A stretch of DNA of 64,000 nt from Gammaproteobacteria bacterium 42_54_T18 (GCA_002163245.1 MAAL01000188.1:1-64000); one strand, 5' to 3'. Numbered from the stretch's first letter, positions 18,185 through 28,002 are shown. The notes: generated by a model from the letters alone, not told the origin. Numbers and translations are program-made.

Positions 18185-18544
18185 TCAGGCTTGGCTTTGG
18201 TGGCGGCGTATGGCTGATGCAAGTATCAATAATAACAGCGCAACTAGCGATAAAGGGGCAGGGGATGGAATGGTATTAGACGTATGTTCCGAAGGCTCTT
18301 TGGGCGACTGCCCTGTGATTGCTGATATGCTGGGTGATGCGTTTAGGTTGTACGGCTGAGTTAAACTGCCACTAGAAACTAACGATGGAGAACTAATGCT
18401 GGCAAAGGCGGTGCTAGGAAATGATGAGAACACCAAACTTAGCGATGTAAAACTGACAACCATTAGCAAAATACCTAGCCAAAGCGAAGCTTTAGTTGCG
18501 TGGTTTGGTTGTGCGTCATATTTTGTTTTTTGTCGCGTTACCAT
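18185..18544 (-). CDS. Small exported protein with possible C-terminal sorting tail
   Basis: 119 residues. A hydrophobic segment at about 20-48 looks like an uncleaved or cleaved signal. A Ser/Pro/Thr-rich linker follows, then a C-terminal PSPAPLS motif, about 15 hydrophobic residues and R-R-H-Q. The tripartite tail (short Pro motif, one helix, basic end) resembles PEP-CTERM-like sorting signals, although the motif is not canonical and no exosortase is in the window. No family is recognised. Low-complexity composition makes the gene call uncertain. Confidence 0.45.
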   Translation of the reverse strand: MVTRQKTKYDAQPNHATKASLWLGILLMVVSFTSLSLVFSSFPSTAFASISSPSLVSSGSLTQPYNLNASPSISAITGQSPKEPSEHTSNTIPSPAPLSLVALLLLILASAIRRHQSQA

Positions 18545-18710
18545 TAGTTATCTCTTTGTAACCTTGATCTGGCAATATCTGAAAATGTGCCATTTGGCAT
18601 ATAACTTTAGTTAGAATAAACCAAGGGACTAAGAGTGGTATTCTTTTGTGTTAAAAGTGTGACTTAGTTGGCTTTTTTGGTTGAAAATCGATCGCTTATT
18701 GATTGATAAA

Positions 18711-18753
18711 TAAAAAGTACTGACTGAACAACGAGTTGCTGTTTAGTACTTTC
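18711..18753 (-). terminator. Terminator of the GAF-HD-GYP gene
   Basis: Read on the minus strand, AAAGTACT ... AGTACTTT encloses a second pair (ACAGCAAC/GTTGTT with one mismatch) and runs into TTTTTATTT. It lies about 35 bases after the stop codon of the gene at 18787. Confidence 0.6.
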
Positions 18754-18786
18754 TTTCGTCACGGAATTGATATTCAGCTTGTAAAG

Positions 18787-20982
18787 CTAGCGGTAGGGCG
18801 TTGAGTCAACAACATCGAGCTGGTCTTTGTGGAGGTGCTGCTCTGCATATTGTTCCCATACTCGCTCTTTGAGAAAAACTTGATATAGTTCGTGATCAAT
18901 ATGTTGCTTGTCTCTCATCCCTTGCAAGATTGCCAGCGCTTGGCTGATTTTCATCGGGTCTTTGTAAGGACGGTCTTGGGATGTGAGTGCTTCAAAAATA
19001 TCTGCGATGGCCATAATACGTGCAGGTATCGACATCTGTTCGCGGGTCAATTGTTTTGGAAAGCCTGTGCCATCCATTTTTTCATGGTGACCTCCTGCAT
19101 ATTCAGGTACTTTTTTTAAGTGTTTAGGGAATGGGAGTGAATTCAACATTTCGATAGTGACACGCATATGGTCGTTAATTTTATTTCTCTCATCGGTATT
19201 TAATGTTCCCCGGCTAATACATAGATTGGATGCGTCGGCGGGAGACAGTAATGGGTGTTGGTTTTCACTGGAATCTTTCCATGTAAGAGTTGCGATGCGT
19301 TGAACTCGCTCCTTATCTTGATCAGAGAAAAATTCTGCTCCCTTGTTAGCACGATTGATAAATGTTTGATCATCATTAAGCTGTGTGATTTTTTCTTGAT
19401 AGGTTTGCTCTGAATACGTGTCCTTGCCATAGGCCAAACAATATTCAAGATAAGTGCTGTATTCTTGCTGTTTGATGAGCTCGAAATGCGCGTTAATACT
19501 TTCGATACCATCGCGGAGGCTGTGAAGTTTGGTGGATTTATCTAAAATGGAATCAGGGGTGGAAAGTTTTCCGCAGTCATGTAACCAAGAGGCAACTCGT
19601 AATTCATACCAGCCGTCAGTATCAAGAGAGAATGACGGAAAATACTCCGTGTCATGACAGGTCGCTTGAGCCAGTAATTCTGTGATTACAGGTACGCGTT
19701 GGCAATGAGCTGAGGTGTGGGGGGATTTAGCATCAATGGCTTTCGCAATGCATTGAATAAAAGCATCTAGTAAATTTTTATGGTCTTGTAATAATATTTG
19801 GTTTTCAAGAGCAATTGCCGCGTAGGTACTTAATGCTTTGATAATGGGTTCTAGGTGTGTGTCAAATACACAGGGCTCATGAGTATAGGGGTTGATGGCA
19901 TTAACCAATTGTAAAACACCTATCACGTCATTAGCGTGATTAATTAATGGCACGGATAAAAAAGAATGTGAGTGATAATTTGATTTTCGATCAAATTCGT
20001 GAGTCCCAGAAAAATCAAAGGTTGGGTTGTCGTAGGCGTTTTGTATATTAACAAGCTGTTTTGTTATAGCAGTAAAACTTGCAATATTTTTATGGTTGGG
20101 TGTTGCATTAGACGTCCTGTCAGATGCTCCGTCAGGAAGGTATAGCGGTAGCGAATTAAAGGAAATTGGCGTATCTGATGTGCCACCTAAGTGTAGATTC
20201 AGTTTTTTGTTTTTTAGAATAGTAAACTCTAAGGCTGGGCCGGTATCTTTCTGAGTGAGTAGATATAGAGTGCCTCCCTCTGCTTGGCAAATGGTTTGGG
20301 CTTCGTCTAGAATTGCTTCAAACAATCGAGCCGTTTCTTTTTGGCTGGCAAGACGAATTAATAAATTGTGCTGTTGGTCTAGCATTGTATTGTTTTCAAT
20401 GCTGATGGCGACAAGAGAGCTAAGCGCTTCAATCATATGTTTGTCATTTTGGTAAAAGGCTGTCTCTTTGGTCTTTTTACGTGTGTTTTCATGATGAGCG
20501 TTGATGAGCTGTAATACACCAATAACATGATCATCGTGATTTGTTAGGGGAACCGTTAGAATTGAATTTGTGTGGTAATTGTTTTCGGCGTCAAAGCTTT
20601 CTATACCGCTAATATCATATTCGGTATTTTGACGTACATTGGTGATGTTGATGGTTTTCTGACTAAGAACACAGTGTGTGGCAATGTGGTGGTTGTTTGG
20701 TTTAAGGGATTTGGGATCGTAAAGTGGAAAATCTGGAAGTGCGTTGTTTTTACGATTAGTAATAGAAATGTCAAGGGATGTGTTGCGCATGATTACGGGG
20801 CTCAACATTAAGCCCTCGTCACTCTCTGTTGTTAGATAGAGTGTCCCTCCGTCAGCATCGCAGCATTGTTGCGCTTCGAGTAAAATTAGCTCATATAATT
20901 TCCAGCGATCATGTTCTGACGATAACGCTTTGGCAATGGTGAGTAGTTGGGGTAAGAAATCGTACGATTCAGATGGCTGCAT
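18787..20982 (-). CDS. GAF-GAF-HD-GYP protein, probable cyclic-di-GMP phosphodiesterase
   Basis: 731 residues without signal or membrane segments. Two tandem GAF domains (about 12-200 and 212-400) are near-copies of each other: both contain CDADGGTLYL or CQAEGGTLYL, an internal VLQLVNA or VLQLINA segment and SILTVPL or SFLSVPL. This implies internal duplication. The HD-GYP domain (about 405-700) has an intact WLHDCGKLSTP and GGHHEKMDGTGFP (GFP for GYP). A long insertion of about 130 residues separates these motifs. GAF domains bind small ligands such as cyclic nucleotides or sense redox state, so ligand-gated phosphodiesterase activity is the likely role. Monocistronic. Confidence 0.92.
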   Translation of the reverse strand: MQPSESYDFLPQLLTIAKALSSEHDRWKLYELILLEAQQCCDADGGTLYLTTESDEGLMLSPVIMRNTSLDISITNRKNNALPDFPLYDPKSLKPNNHHIATHCVLSQKTINITNVRQNTEYDISGIESFDAENNYHTNSILTVPLTNHDDHVIGVLQLINAHHENTRKKTKETAFYQNDKHMIEALSSLVAISIENNTMLDQQHNLLIRLASQKETARLFEAILDEAQTICQAEGGTLYLLTQKDTGPALEFTILKNKKLNLHLGGTSDTPISFNSLPLYLPDGASDRTSNATPNHKNIASFTAITKQLVNIQNAYDNPTFDFSGTHEFDRKSNYHSHSFLSVPLINHANDVIGVLQLVNAINPYTHEPCVFDTHLEPIIKALSTYAAIALENQILLQDHKNLLDAFIQCIAKAIDAKSPHTSAHCQRVPVITELLAQATCHDTEYFPSFSLDTDGWYELRVASWLHDCGKLSTPDSILDKSTKLHSLRDGIESINAHFELIKQQEYSTYLEYCLAYGKDTYSEQTYQEKITQLNDDQTFINRANKGAEFFSDQDKERVQRIATLTWKDSSENQHPLLSPADASNLCISRGTLNTDERNKINDHMRVTIEMLNSLPFPKHLKKVPEYAGGHHEKMDGTGFPKQLTREQMSIPARIMAIADIFEALTSQDRPYKDPMKISQALAILQGMRDKQHIDHELYQVFLKERVWEQYAEQHLHKDQLDVVDSTPYR

Positions 20983-21040
20983 GGTTTGGTTCTACCATTG
21001 GGGCTTTATCTTATATTAGCAGCTAATCGTTTATTTCATT

Positions 21041-22708
21041 TTACCACCGTCTTAGGCTGACGAGGAATAAGCCTGCGAGTATCCCCCAGCCGAAAGAGCC
21101 GCCCCCACCGCCTCCGTTGTCCGAGTTAATGTTTGTTGAGCTTGTGGGCGTATCAGCTACTTCTGGTGTGGTGGACTCTTCTGAGGTTGTTGTCTTGGTA
21201 ATGGTGAGGGAGCGTGAGTATGTATTGTTACTGGTGTTGATATCGATAACGGTTGATGGGCTTGCAATGTTAGCCGTGTGTGTCATATCTAATGATGTGT
21301 TTGTGCTGGTTGTGCTAATGATTAGTGAGTTTGATAATGTTGAGGTGCTTAACAAGCACTGGTAGCTAAAACCATTGCTGGCAATGGTGCAGGTTTCCCC
21401 TGATAGTGAGACCGAGGTGAACTGTCCATTGAGTGGTGTTGATAAATCAGTTGTTGAAAGTGTACCTGTAACGGATATTGTTGTGATTGGTTGGTAAAGC
21501 GATGAGGCAGAAATTGTAAAATTGTCCGTTGTTGTTTCGTTTTGTTCGCTTGATGTCACGTTGCTTTCACTGGCTGTGATAGTGACGTCTGCGGCAAAAT
21601 TGATGCATTGTTCTATGTTGTTGGTGTTGCTTATGGTGGATTGAATACTTTCGATAGAGCAGCTCGAGAATTGACTTGCAAAACTGGATAGCGACGGTGC
21701 CATAATAAATCCGGATTCACAGATGTTATTGCCTGGGTCATCGTGGCTTGATCCCATGTTGTGCCCGATTTCATGAGCAACAACCAACGCTGTGAGAGGG
21801 ATGTTACCTGAAACAAGTTGTGAGGTGCCCACACTGTATCCATTGGTGTCGCAAAGAGTTCCTAAATAGGCAACGCCAACAGTGCTAGTGTCGAATTCTC
21901 GTCCGGTGATAAAATGAAATAACGCGGCATCATTTTTAATAAAAGACAGTTGTTGATTACCTTTTTTTGACTGGATGTCATCAAGTAAAGAGATGGCATC
22001 AGTTGAGGTGGAAAAGGTTTCTATTGATAAAAATTCAGAGGTGATTTGACTGAAGCCGATATTCATGCCGTTGATATAGTAACCCTCAACAATATTGATA
22101 AGTGAGTTTGCTTGGTCTTCAGCATTATTTGGATAACGCGCCTGAAATGCTTGGTCAAATGCTAATTCAAGTTCAGCGACAATACAGATGCCATTGAGCG
22201 TTTCTTCACATAATGTGCTGTAATTTATGGTTTGGCTCTCTATTATTTTTGCAGCAGAAATTGTTTGTGGAGATAATGTATTTGTAGAGCCACAATACAG
22301 GGGGGTGCCGCGTTCTGCTGGAAGGCTTGAAACGATAATGTTGCCTTCGATATCAATGATGCTATTGGCAGGAGTAACATTGTGAATGTTGCCATCAATG
22401 GAAACTACGCCCTGCCACTGGTTTTTTATGTGGGATAAACGGGCCCAGCTATAAGGGTTTTGATCGATAACCCCCATAAAATGTTGAGCGGTGTCATTAA
22501 TTGTTGGGGGATAATGAAATCTTGGGTTGATGGTTAAAATAAGGTTGTAAGATAAACCATCGATAGTAATGAATAGAGAGCTTTTTGAGGGTGATTGATT
22601 TTCAGCTAGGATAGGGGACGAATGGGGTAAAAGGACAAGGGTTATAAGATAAAACAATCGAATGAATTGTTTGTTTAACGTTATATGATTTTGTGCCTTT
22701 AGACTCAT
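21041..22708 (-). CDS. Secreted reprolysin-like (M12) zinc metalloprotease with GlyGly-CTERM tail
   Basis: 555 residues. After an N-terminal signal segment (ending near LPHSSPILA) comes a propeptide-like region. The catalytic domain carries HEIGHNMGSSHD, the HExxHxxGxxHD zinc signature of reprolysin/metzincin proteases, and a following Met-turn F-I-M-A-P. A Ser/Thr-rich repeat domain (about 380-520) precedes a C-terminal Gly6 run, a hydrophobic helix and R-R-W, which is the GlyGly-CTERM signal processed by rhombosortase. No rhombosortase gene is in the window. The protein should be exported by Sec, cleaved near the C-terminus, and released or displayed, probably via type II secretion. It is transcribed alone. 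Confidence 0.9.
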   Translation of the reverse strand: MSLKAQNHITLNKQFIRLFYLITLVLLPHSSPILAENQSPSKSSLFITIDGLSYNLILTINPRFHYPPTINDTAQHFMGVIDQNPYSWARLSHIKNQWQGVVSIDGNIHNVTPANSIIDIEGNIIVSSLPAERGTPLYCGSTNTLSPQTISAAKIIESQTINYSTLCEETLNGICIVAELELAFDQAFQARYPNNAEDQANSLINIVEGYYINGMNIGFSQITSEFLSIETFSTSTDAISLLDDIQSKKGNQQLSFIKNDAALFHFITGREFDTSTVGVAYLGTLCDTNGYSVGTSQLVSGNIPLTALVVAHEIGHNMGSSHDDPGNNICESGFIMAPSLSSFASQFSSCSIESIQSTISNTNNIEQCINFAADVTITASESNVTSSEQNETTTDNFTISASSLYQPITTISVTGTLSTTDLSTPLNGQFTSVSLSGETCTIASNGFSYQCLLSTSTLSNSLIISTTSTNTSLDMTHTANIASPSTVIDINTSNNTYSRSLTITKTTTSEESTTPEVADTPTSSTNINSDNGGGGGGSFGWGILAGLFLVSLRRW

Positions 22709-22847
22709 ATGGTATTACCCGATGTATAAAATGCATAGTTAAAACTATGATTACAGATATAACGGATAAATACTGTGTGGATTATCTCAACGGGCAATTT
22801 TAAAGGGCTATCTCAAAGGGTTAGATATTTGACCTCGGAATTAGCGG

Positions 22848-24101
22848 CTAAAAAAGCTCGATATCGGATCCACTGCCGTCATTGGATGTTTCATCTAGAT
22901 GTTCTTGGTCAAATCGAGTGAATATCATATCCAGTATTTTTTGTTGACGCTCTGATAAATGTTGTAATAACCGAGTGATAGTTTGAAAAGATTGTTGAAC
23001 GGTATCGGATTGATCACTGAGGTCATGTGTATTATGGATCGCGTCTTCAACCCGTTTCAAAAGAAATGCTTCTTGATCTTCCTCTAACCCCATGTGTGGC
23101 AGTTTTCCCTCTAATTCTGTGAGCATATTACTGAGTGATACCACGACTTTCTTTTGACTGTCATTTAAGGAATTTGATAGGCTAGAGAGTGTGTTGTTAA
23201 CTGCTTGAAAGGAGGCTGATACGCTTTGACTCTGCAGTAATAACGCACGCTCAGTATCTAGCGCTTTGATTTTTGCATCCGTAGCACTAAGCAGGGATGG
23301 AAAAAGATCTTTGTAGCGCCCATAGGTTTCCATATCGTTAATGGGCATGTTCTTAATTAATAATGACACCCTTGGATAAGTGATTTGGGTTCTGCATCCG
23401 AAGTCATGAAAGCGGTTTCCTGCGGATTGTAGTGCTGGCATTAACTCCATTTCTAATGGTGTTACACTGCCTTTCGAAGAAAAGAATTTGTTTCCCTCTG
23501 CAGTGCTGAAAAACAAGCAGCAATTGAGGTTTAAGTTATTTGTTACTTGGAAAAAACGATTGGCAAGTTGCTCAAATGAGGTGATTGCGTAAGCATTTTC
23601 CATAAACTGAATGACTTGGCCAAGCTCGTTGTTGCCAATCATTACAATTAATGCTGTTTGTGATGCATCTGCCGCTTTGGATTCTAGTGCTCTGTGGGTG
23701 CTATGCTGATTGCTATGTATATTGAGTTTGGCAATTAATTCTTCTTTTTCGCAGGGCTTTGTAAGAAAGTCGACTGCTCCGGCTTCATAGCCTAGCATTT
23801 TTTCGCGAGTTGACGTTTTTCCTGAAAGAAAAATGATGGGTATGTTACGGGTTTTGTTGTCTTGTTTTAACGCATCGCAGACCTCGTAACCATTCATGCC
23901 AGGCATCTCAACATCTAAAAGAATGATGTCTGGTAATTTCTTTTTGGCGGTATCTATTCCTTCCAGACCGTTGCTTGCACAAAGGGAGGTGTAGTTTGTA
24001 CTTAGTGTTTTACTGATGAATTTTTGAATAAACTTATCATCATCAATGATAAGAATCGACTGAAGTTTTTCTTGTTTAGAATTATCCAGTGATATATTCA
24101 T
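22848..24101 (-). CDS. Response regulator with non-DNA-binding C-terminal region
   Basis: 417 residues. Residues 14-130 are a receiver domain with IIDDDKFIQKF, phosphoacceptor Asp in IILLDVEMPGMNGYEV, LSGKTS and the Lys in DFLTKPC. The remaining 290 residues have no helix-turn-helix, kinase, GGDEF or HD motif. The middle part (about 150-270) may be a degenerate sensor-like fold, and the end is a long helical, coiled-coil-like region (SVSASFQAVNNTLSSLSNSL ... HLSERQQKILDMIFTRF). Its ATG overlaps the TGA of the upstream 7TMR-DISM gene by 4 bases, so the two are translationally coupled and probably act together. Output is unknown; a protein-interaction role is likely. Confidence 0.85.
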   Translation of the reverse strand: MNISLDNSKQEKLQSILIIDDDKFIQKFISKTLSTNYTSLCASNGLEGIDTAKKKLPDIILLDVEMPGMNGYEVCDALKQDNKTRNIPIIFLSGKTSTREKMLGYEAGAVDFLTKPCEKEELIAKLNIHSNQHSTHRALESKAADASQTALIVMIGNNELGQVIQFMENAYAITSFEQLANRFFQVTNNLNLNCCLFFSTAEGNKFFSSKGSVTPLEMELMPALQSAGNRFHDFGCRTQITYPRVSLLIKNMPINDMETYGRYKDLFPSLLSATDAKIKALDTERALLLQSQSVSASFQAVNNTLSSLSNSLNDSQKKVVVSLSNMLTELEGKLPHMGLEEDQEAFLLKRVEDAIHNTHDLSDQSDTVQQSFQTITRLLQHLSERQQKILDMIFTRFDQEHLDETSNDGSGSDIELF

Positions 24102-25411
24102 CTAGATTCCAACCTCGCCTGCCGAGTCATTGCATTGGGAGGAGGTAATGTTGATGTGTTTCGATTCTTTTTATCCTTATTTAAATGTTTTTTTTTGAAT
24201 ATAGATACAGCTCTAGCATAAATATTAAGCTGAGCCCAGAATAAGCTGAATACATATAAAAAGAACCCAACTTGTAGCGGCGCTTCTATTAAGGGGAATG
24301 ATGGGATGATGTTGTTTAGTTCAAGAACAAAAATGAACGTGCCAAAAGATAACCAGAAGAACCCTAATAAAGTTACTTTGTTGGGGCGTGATAATCGTTG
24401 CCAGTGGCGAACGCATAGGTAACTTAGTAAAAGGAAAAATACGGCGGCGGTGATGAGATCTAATATAAGTGCGGTGTCGTAACTGATTACAATGGGCGCG
24501 ATTAGCAACAGTATATTAGCCACACTTAGTGATAATAACGAATGATGCCAGCGGTTTCCCAGTGCCATTTTAGAGAATATGATGTACAGATAGAGTGATA
24601 AAAAAGTGAGGGATCCTGGTATCAACGTCGCCAACCCCATGCGATTCCAAAAAGGGTGCTCAGGCCAAACATACTGAAAGGCGTAGCCTTCTATGGTTAA
24701 TAACGCTAATAGAGGAGTGATTATCATGCCTGGAAATATAAAACGTCGAATACGGGGTTGTGGGGAAAGTCGGTATAGAGCGTATGCCATTAGTGCAAAT
24801 AAAAGCGTGAAATAAGCAAAGTTAAATCGATTTTCAAATTGACTGACTTGCCAAAATGCATCGTTGTTCCACATCGTGAGTGGCGCCTGTAGAGACTGAT
24901 TACCTGTTAATCTTAGAAATAACTGACTGCTGCTATTGGGGGCAATTGATATGGGAATAATAAAGTTATGGTGCGCAATAGGCCGGGAGCTGAAATGTAA
25001 TTCACTGCCCATAATATAGTTGGATAGTAACCGACCTTGTTGATTAATGTGGTAAAACTCCACGTTATCTATTAGAGAATAAGGAAGTTCAATAACTCTA
25101 TCGATTGATGTGCTTGAAGGGTTTGATAATGTTGTTGTTAGCCAAATGGCTGAGTCGGAGAAACCGAAGTTGAGACGTTTATCTTGGGGGGGCAGCCATG
25201 CTAATGTATTTGGTTTTTTGATATCAGCAATTTCTAGTTGTTTACTAGTATCCATGTAATACGTTACATAGGGGCTGAGATCTTGTTTATTTAAGCTGCC
25301 ATCTATCGTCATGCTCGCCGCTAGAGCCGACTTTGCTGATAAGAGGGCAATAGTTGATATGAGGATAAATATTACAAAATCACGAACGTTCAATGATTGT
25401 GGTTCCTTCAA
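24098..25411 (-). CDS. 7TMR-DISM receptor lacking an output domain
   Basis: 437 residues from a TTG start with AAGGAAG upstream. Signal/anchor segment at about 12-32, then an extracytoplasmic 7TMR-DISMED2-like domain (about 35-190: LAWLPPQDKRLNFGFSDSAIWLTTTLSNPSS is characteristic). Seven hydrophobic helices (about 195-405) follow. It ends about 30 residues after the last helix in a basic tail, so no histidine kinase, GGDEF or other output domain is attached. The next gene, overlapping by 4 bases, supplies a receiver protein. This suggests the signal is passed by protein contact or by a kinase encoded elsewhere. Confidence 0.88.
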   Translation of the reverse strand: MKEPQSLNVRDFVIFILISTIALLSAKSALAASMTIDGSLNKQDLSPYVTYYMDTSKQLEIADIKKPNTLAWLPPQDKRLNFGFSDSAIWLTTTLSNPSSTSIDRVIELPYSLIDNVEFYHINQQGRLLSNYIMGSELHFSSRPIAHHNFIIPISIAPNSSSQLFLRLTGNQSLQAPLTMWNNDAFWQVSQFENRFNFAYFTLLFALMAYALYRLSPQPRIRRFIFPGMIITPLLALLTIEGYAFQYVWPEHPFWNRMGLATLIPGSLTFLSLYLYIIFSKMALGNRWHHSLLSLSVANILLLIAPIVISYDTALILDLITAAVFFLLLSYLCVRHWQRLSRPNKVTLLGFFWLSFGTFIFVLELNNIIPSFPLIEAPLQVGFFLYVFSLFWAQLNIYARAVSIFKKKHLNKDKKNRNTSTLPPPNAMTRQARLESR

Positions 25412-25498
25412 TGGCTTTCTTCCTTATGAGGCAAACTTTATTATATCTTCTTCTACATGAGTGACCTAAGGCAATTCTACTGGAGTTTTAGAGGAGAC

Positions 25499-25518
25499 AT
25501 TTGGATTAGAATCCAAAT
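25499..25518. promoter_or_regulatory. 20-base palindrome upstream of the receptor/regulator operon
   Basis: ATTTGGATT-ag-AATCCAAAT is a perfect 9-base inverted repeat with a 2-base centre. It lies 88 bases before the start of the 7TMR-DISM gene on the minus strand. Such spacing suits a dimeric regulator, but none is identified. Confidence 0.4.
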
Positions 25519-25683
25519 AAACGGTATGTGCTCCATGAACGATAATACTTTGCATTGCATACTACCTTTTACTTGATAGTCGCCACATGCAATAACTGTC
25601 GTAATGGTTGTTACTCACATTTTGTTCACATGGCACCTACATCTTGAATAGACCTATAGAAAGTAAAGCACAATTCACAGAAT

Positions 25684-26811
25684 TTACTGGGTGCCTGGGT
25701 CGAAAGAATCTAATAATTTTCGTCTAACGCCATCTGACTTATTGCGCATTTGAATAATAGTTGCACCAAGAAGTACCAGAGCCACAACTAATAGCCATGT
25801 TTGCCATCCCGTCGTAGGTTTTATTCCAGTTACTTCTAATACACCCAGTAATACTAAGTGAAAGATATAAACAAATAAGGCATATTTTCCAACATTGTTT
25901 AACACGCGGGTGACTTTAGATGAATTTGAACTGTTTGCAAATGCGAGCATAAAGACAACCAGTATGAATGTTAATCCGCCACTGGTTCGGAATAAGAAGA
26001 TTGATGAGTGGTTCCAAAAGTGTGCTTTAACGTTGGTTGGTTGAAGGTCCCCTATGCCTAAGGCATGCTGTATCGAATGTAACACTGCAGTGACGGGGTC
26101 ACCATAAAACAGCAGAAACTCACTTTTTACATCAACGGTCCAGGGGTATTGAGACGTAATACTTAATAAGCCGATAAAACAACCCACAGCAGCGGCAGCG
26201 AATAACCCATTGTTATGAAAACGTTGGTATAGGATTCCAATGATGGCACCGATGAATGTCATGCTAATCAATGGGATTGCGCCACCGGCTCCGGCATTAA
26301 GACCGATAATACTGGTTTTTGATTGCTCAAGTACAAAAGCGGTCATTGTTACCACAGCGATAGCTAGTGTTAGTGTGATTATTGGTTTCGGTGTTATGAG
26401 CATGCTGCCCGTTAGGGCCATAGATATGGCGATAATAGAAAGAATACCAGAAGAAACAAATAAATCCGGAAGCTGTATTCCGTTGTCGCCAATGAAGAAT
26501 ATAACGGAGACGAGATATAAAAGTATAAGTTTGGGGGAGAGAGAGAATAACCACCGCCGCTTGCTGATGGGGGTGGTTTTTAATACTTTGGATAAAGATA
26601 AGGTAAGGCTGAATCCTGAGATAAAGAGAAATTGTGCAGAAATAATAGGCTCTACTTGTATGAAAAATAATAGACATTGATCCCAAAAGGTCTGTTTGTC
26701 TGGATGTTTTAATAGAAAGGTAAAATTACCTTGAATTCGGATGCTATGGGCAATGATCATCATAATCACTGCAACAGCACGAAAAATATTTAAACCGATA
26801 ATAGGGGACAT
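25684..26811 (-). CDS. Acyltransferase-like multi-spanning membrane protein
   Basis: 375 residues with about ten hydrophobic segments. The start, GLNIFRAVAVIMMIIAHSIRI, matches the N-terminal R-x(5-6)-MxxAH pattern of the acyltransferase-3 / heparan-alpha-glucosaminide N-acetyltransferase (DUF1624-like) clan, in which an Arg and a His at the ends of helix 1 are functional. A second segment, EPIISAQFLFISGFSLTLS, resembles the S-G-(F/Y)-x-L/M motif of this clan. These enzymes move acyl groups onto sugars or lipids at the membrane. The substrate is unknown, and no glycan-biosynthesis gene is adjacent. Family placement is by motif memory only. Confidence 0.62.
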   Translation of the reverse strand: MSPIIGLNIFRAVAVIMMIIAHSIRIQGNFTFLLKHPDKQTFWDQCLLFFIQVEPIISAQFLFISGFSLTLSLSKVLKTTPISKRRWLFSLSPKLILLYLVSVIFFIGDNGIQLPDLFVSSGILSIIAISMALTGSMLITPKPIITLTLAIAVVTMTAFVLEQSKTSIIGLNAGAGGAIPLISMTFIGAIIGILYQRFHNNGLFAAAAVGCFIGLLSITSQYPWTVDVKSEFLLFYGDPVTAVLHSIQHALGIGDLQPTNVKAHFWNHSSIFLFRTSGGLTFILVVFMLAFANSSNSSKVTRVLNNVGKYALFVYIFHLVLLGVLEVTGIKPTTGWQTWLLVVALVLLGATIIQMRNKSDGVRRKLLDSFDPGTQ

Positions 26812-26963
26812 AAATGTAAGCGTTTTTTGTTAGAAGTAATGATGGAGCAAGGATGCTGCTCCATTTATTGTAGCGCCATTGAATCGTTAAATCCTTTTAG
26901 AGTCAATGACACTTGTACATTACATAACAGGTATGGGTACGAGTATTTCTCGTGTTATCAGAT

Positions 26964-27926
26964 TTAAGTTAACTGGTTTAAGACCTCTAATGTGGAATAA
27001 CTGCTACCAGAAGACTTTGCTGTTTCGAGGTAGTTACCCATATATAGCTTTGTTTGATCTTTTACTTTCATAAAGTGTGCTTCGAAATAGGTTTCAATAT
27101 CCATGGGCATAACATGGGGGGCAACTCTTAATAGTGTTTTGATAATAAGAGGTGATGTTAAACGTAAACCTATTGGGCGTTTGACTTGGTGTTTGGCCTC
27201 TAGGGCTGAGAAAATTTCATCTATTGAATGTATCAATTGTTTGAGTAATGCTGTGTTATTTCTCAGGGTAATGAATTTCCATTGGCTTGATTCGAGCGCC
27301 GTAAGAAATGCCATCAAAAATGCGGTGGGAAAAAGTGATTGCGTACGGACACTTTTTGATGACTTTGCTGCCATTTTACCGTCTAAAAATGTGGTAATGA
27401 CGTCTTGGCGGCGATTAAGCTGACCAGAAAAGGGTGACGGTACAAACGGCGGTAACCAATATGCGGTGCCGGGTAATTCAACGGTTTCAGTGGCTAACGG
27501 CGCTGAGTAGCTGATTAGGGTGATCATGCCTTCAACAATCTGCTCGGCAGGGAATGTGTTGGATAGATGTTGATAATCCTCAACACTCGGCTGTAGCATG
27601 ACAATGGTGGGTTGTCCGGTTAATGCTTGTTTAAAACCGGTAAAATCAAATGATTGTAATGCAGTTGAGGAAAAGCAAAGGTATACCTGATCCCATTGCT
27701 GTTGCTGAACCTCATCAAAGCTGGAGGCAAGAGTGTATTGTGTAAATCGAATGGGTTTTTTTAGCGATTTATCGGTGTTCATATGATAAAGAACAGACCC
27801 TTTAGACATGCTTTCAAGGTACTTCTCTCTTACAAAAAAAGTAACCTTATGGCCTGCGTCTGAAAAGTGTTTTCCGTAAACTAGGCCGACAGCACCTGCA
27901 CCTAAAATTAAAATGTTCTTCTTCAT
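26964..27926 (-). CDS. Ketopantoate reductase-like (ApbA/PanE family) oxidoreductase
   Basis: 320 residues. The N-terminal Rossmann fold starts ILGAGAVGLVYGKHFSDAGHKVTFFVRE, the ApbA/PanE NADP-binding pattern GxGxxG followed by a basic residue pair. The family's later conserved K-x(2)-N and Glu-containing segments are not obvious: the C-terminal domain has ALESSQWKFITLRNNT in place of the usual Lys/Asn region. This may therefore be a divergent paralogue rather than true ketopantoate reductase. It sits 76 bases upstream of, and on the same strand as, an SDR, so the two may be co-transcribed. The substrate is unknown. Confidence 0.75.
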   Translation of the reverse strand: MKKNILILGAGAVGLVYGKHFSDAGHKVTFFVREKYLESMSKGSVLYHMNTDKSLKKPIRFTQYTLASSFDEVQQQQWDQVYLCFSSTALQSFDFTGFKQALTGQPTIVMLQPSVEDYQHLSNTFPAEQIVEGMITLISYSAPLATETVELPGTAYWLPPFVPSPFSGQLNRRQDVITTFLDGKMAAKSSKSVRTQSLFPTAFLMAFLTALESSQWKFITLRNNTALLKQLIHSIDEIFSALEAKHQVKRPIGLRLTSPLIIKTLLRVAPHVMPMDIETYFEAHFMKVKDQTKLYMGNYLETAKSSGSSYSTLEVLNQLT

Positions 27927-28002
27927 TTGTGTCTCTGCTTATTAGAATAGTTGTAGTATTAATTCTGTACGTTCTTGGATATGAGCCATATAACGATAGA
28001 TC

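Noticed and set aside
18396-18614. A 72-residue plus-strand frame opposite the small exported protein
   Set aside because: It lies largely antisense to the exported-protein gene, has a poor start context and no domain pattern.
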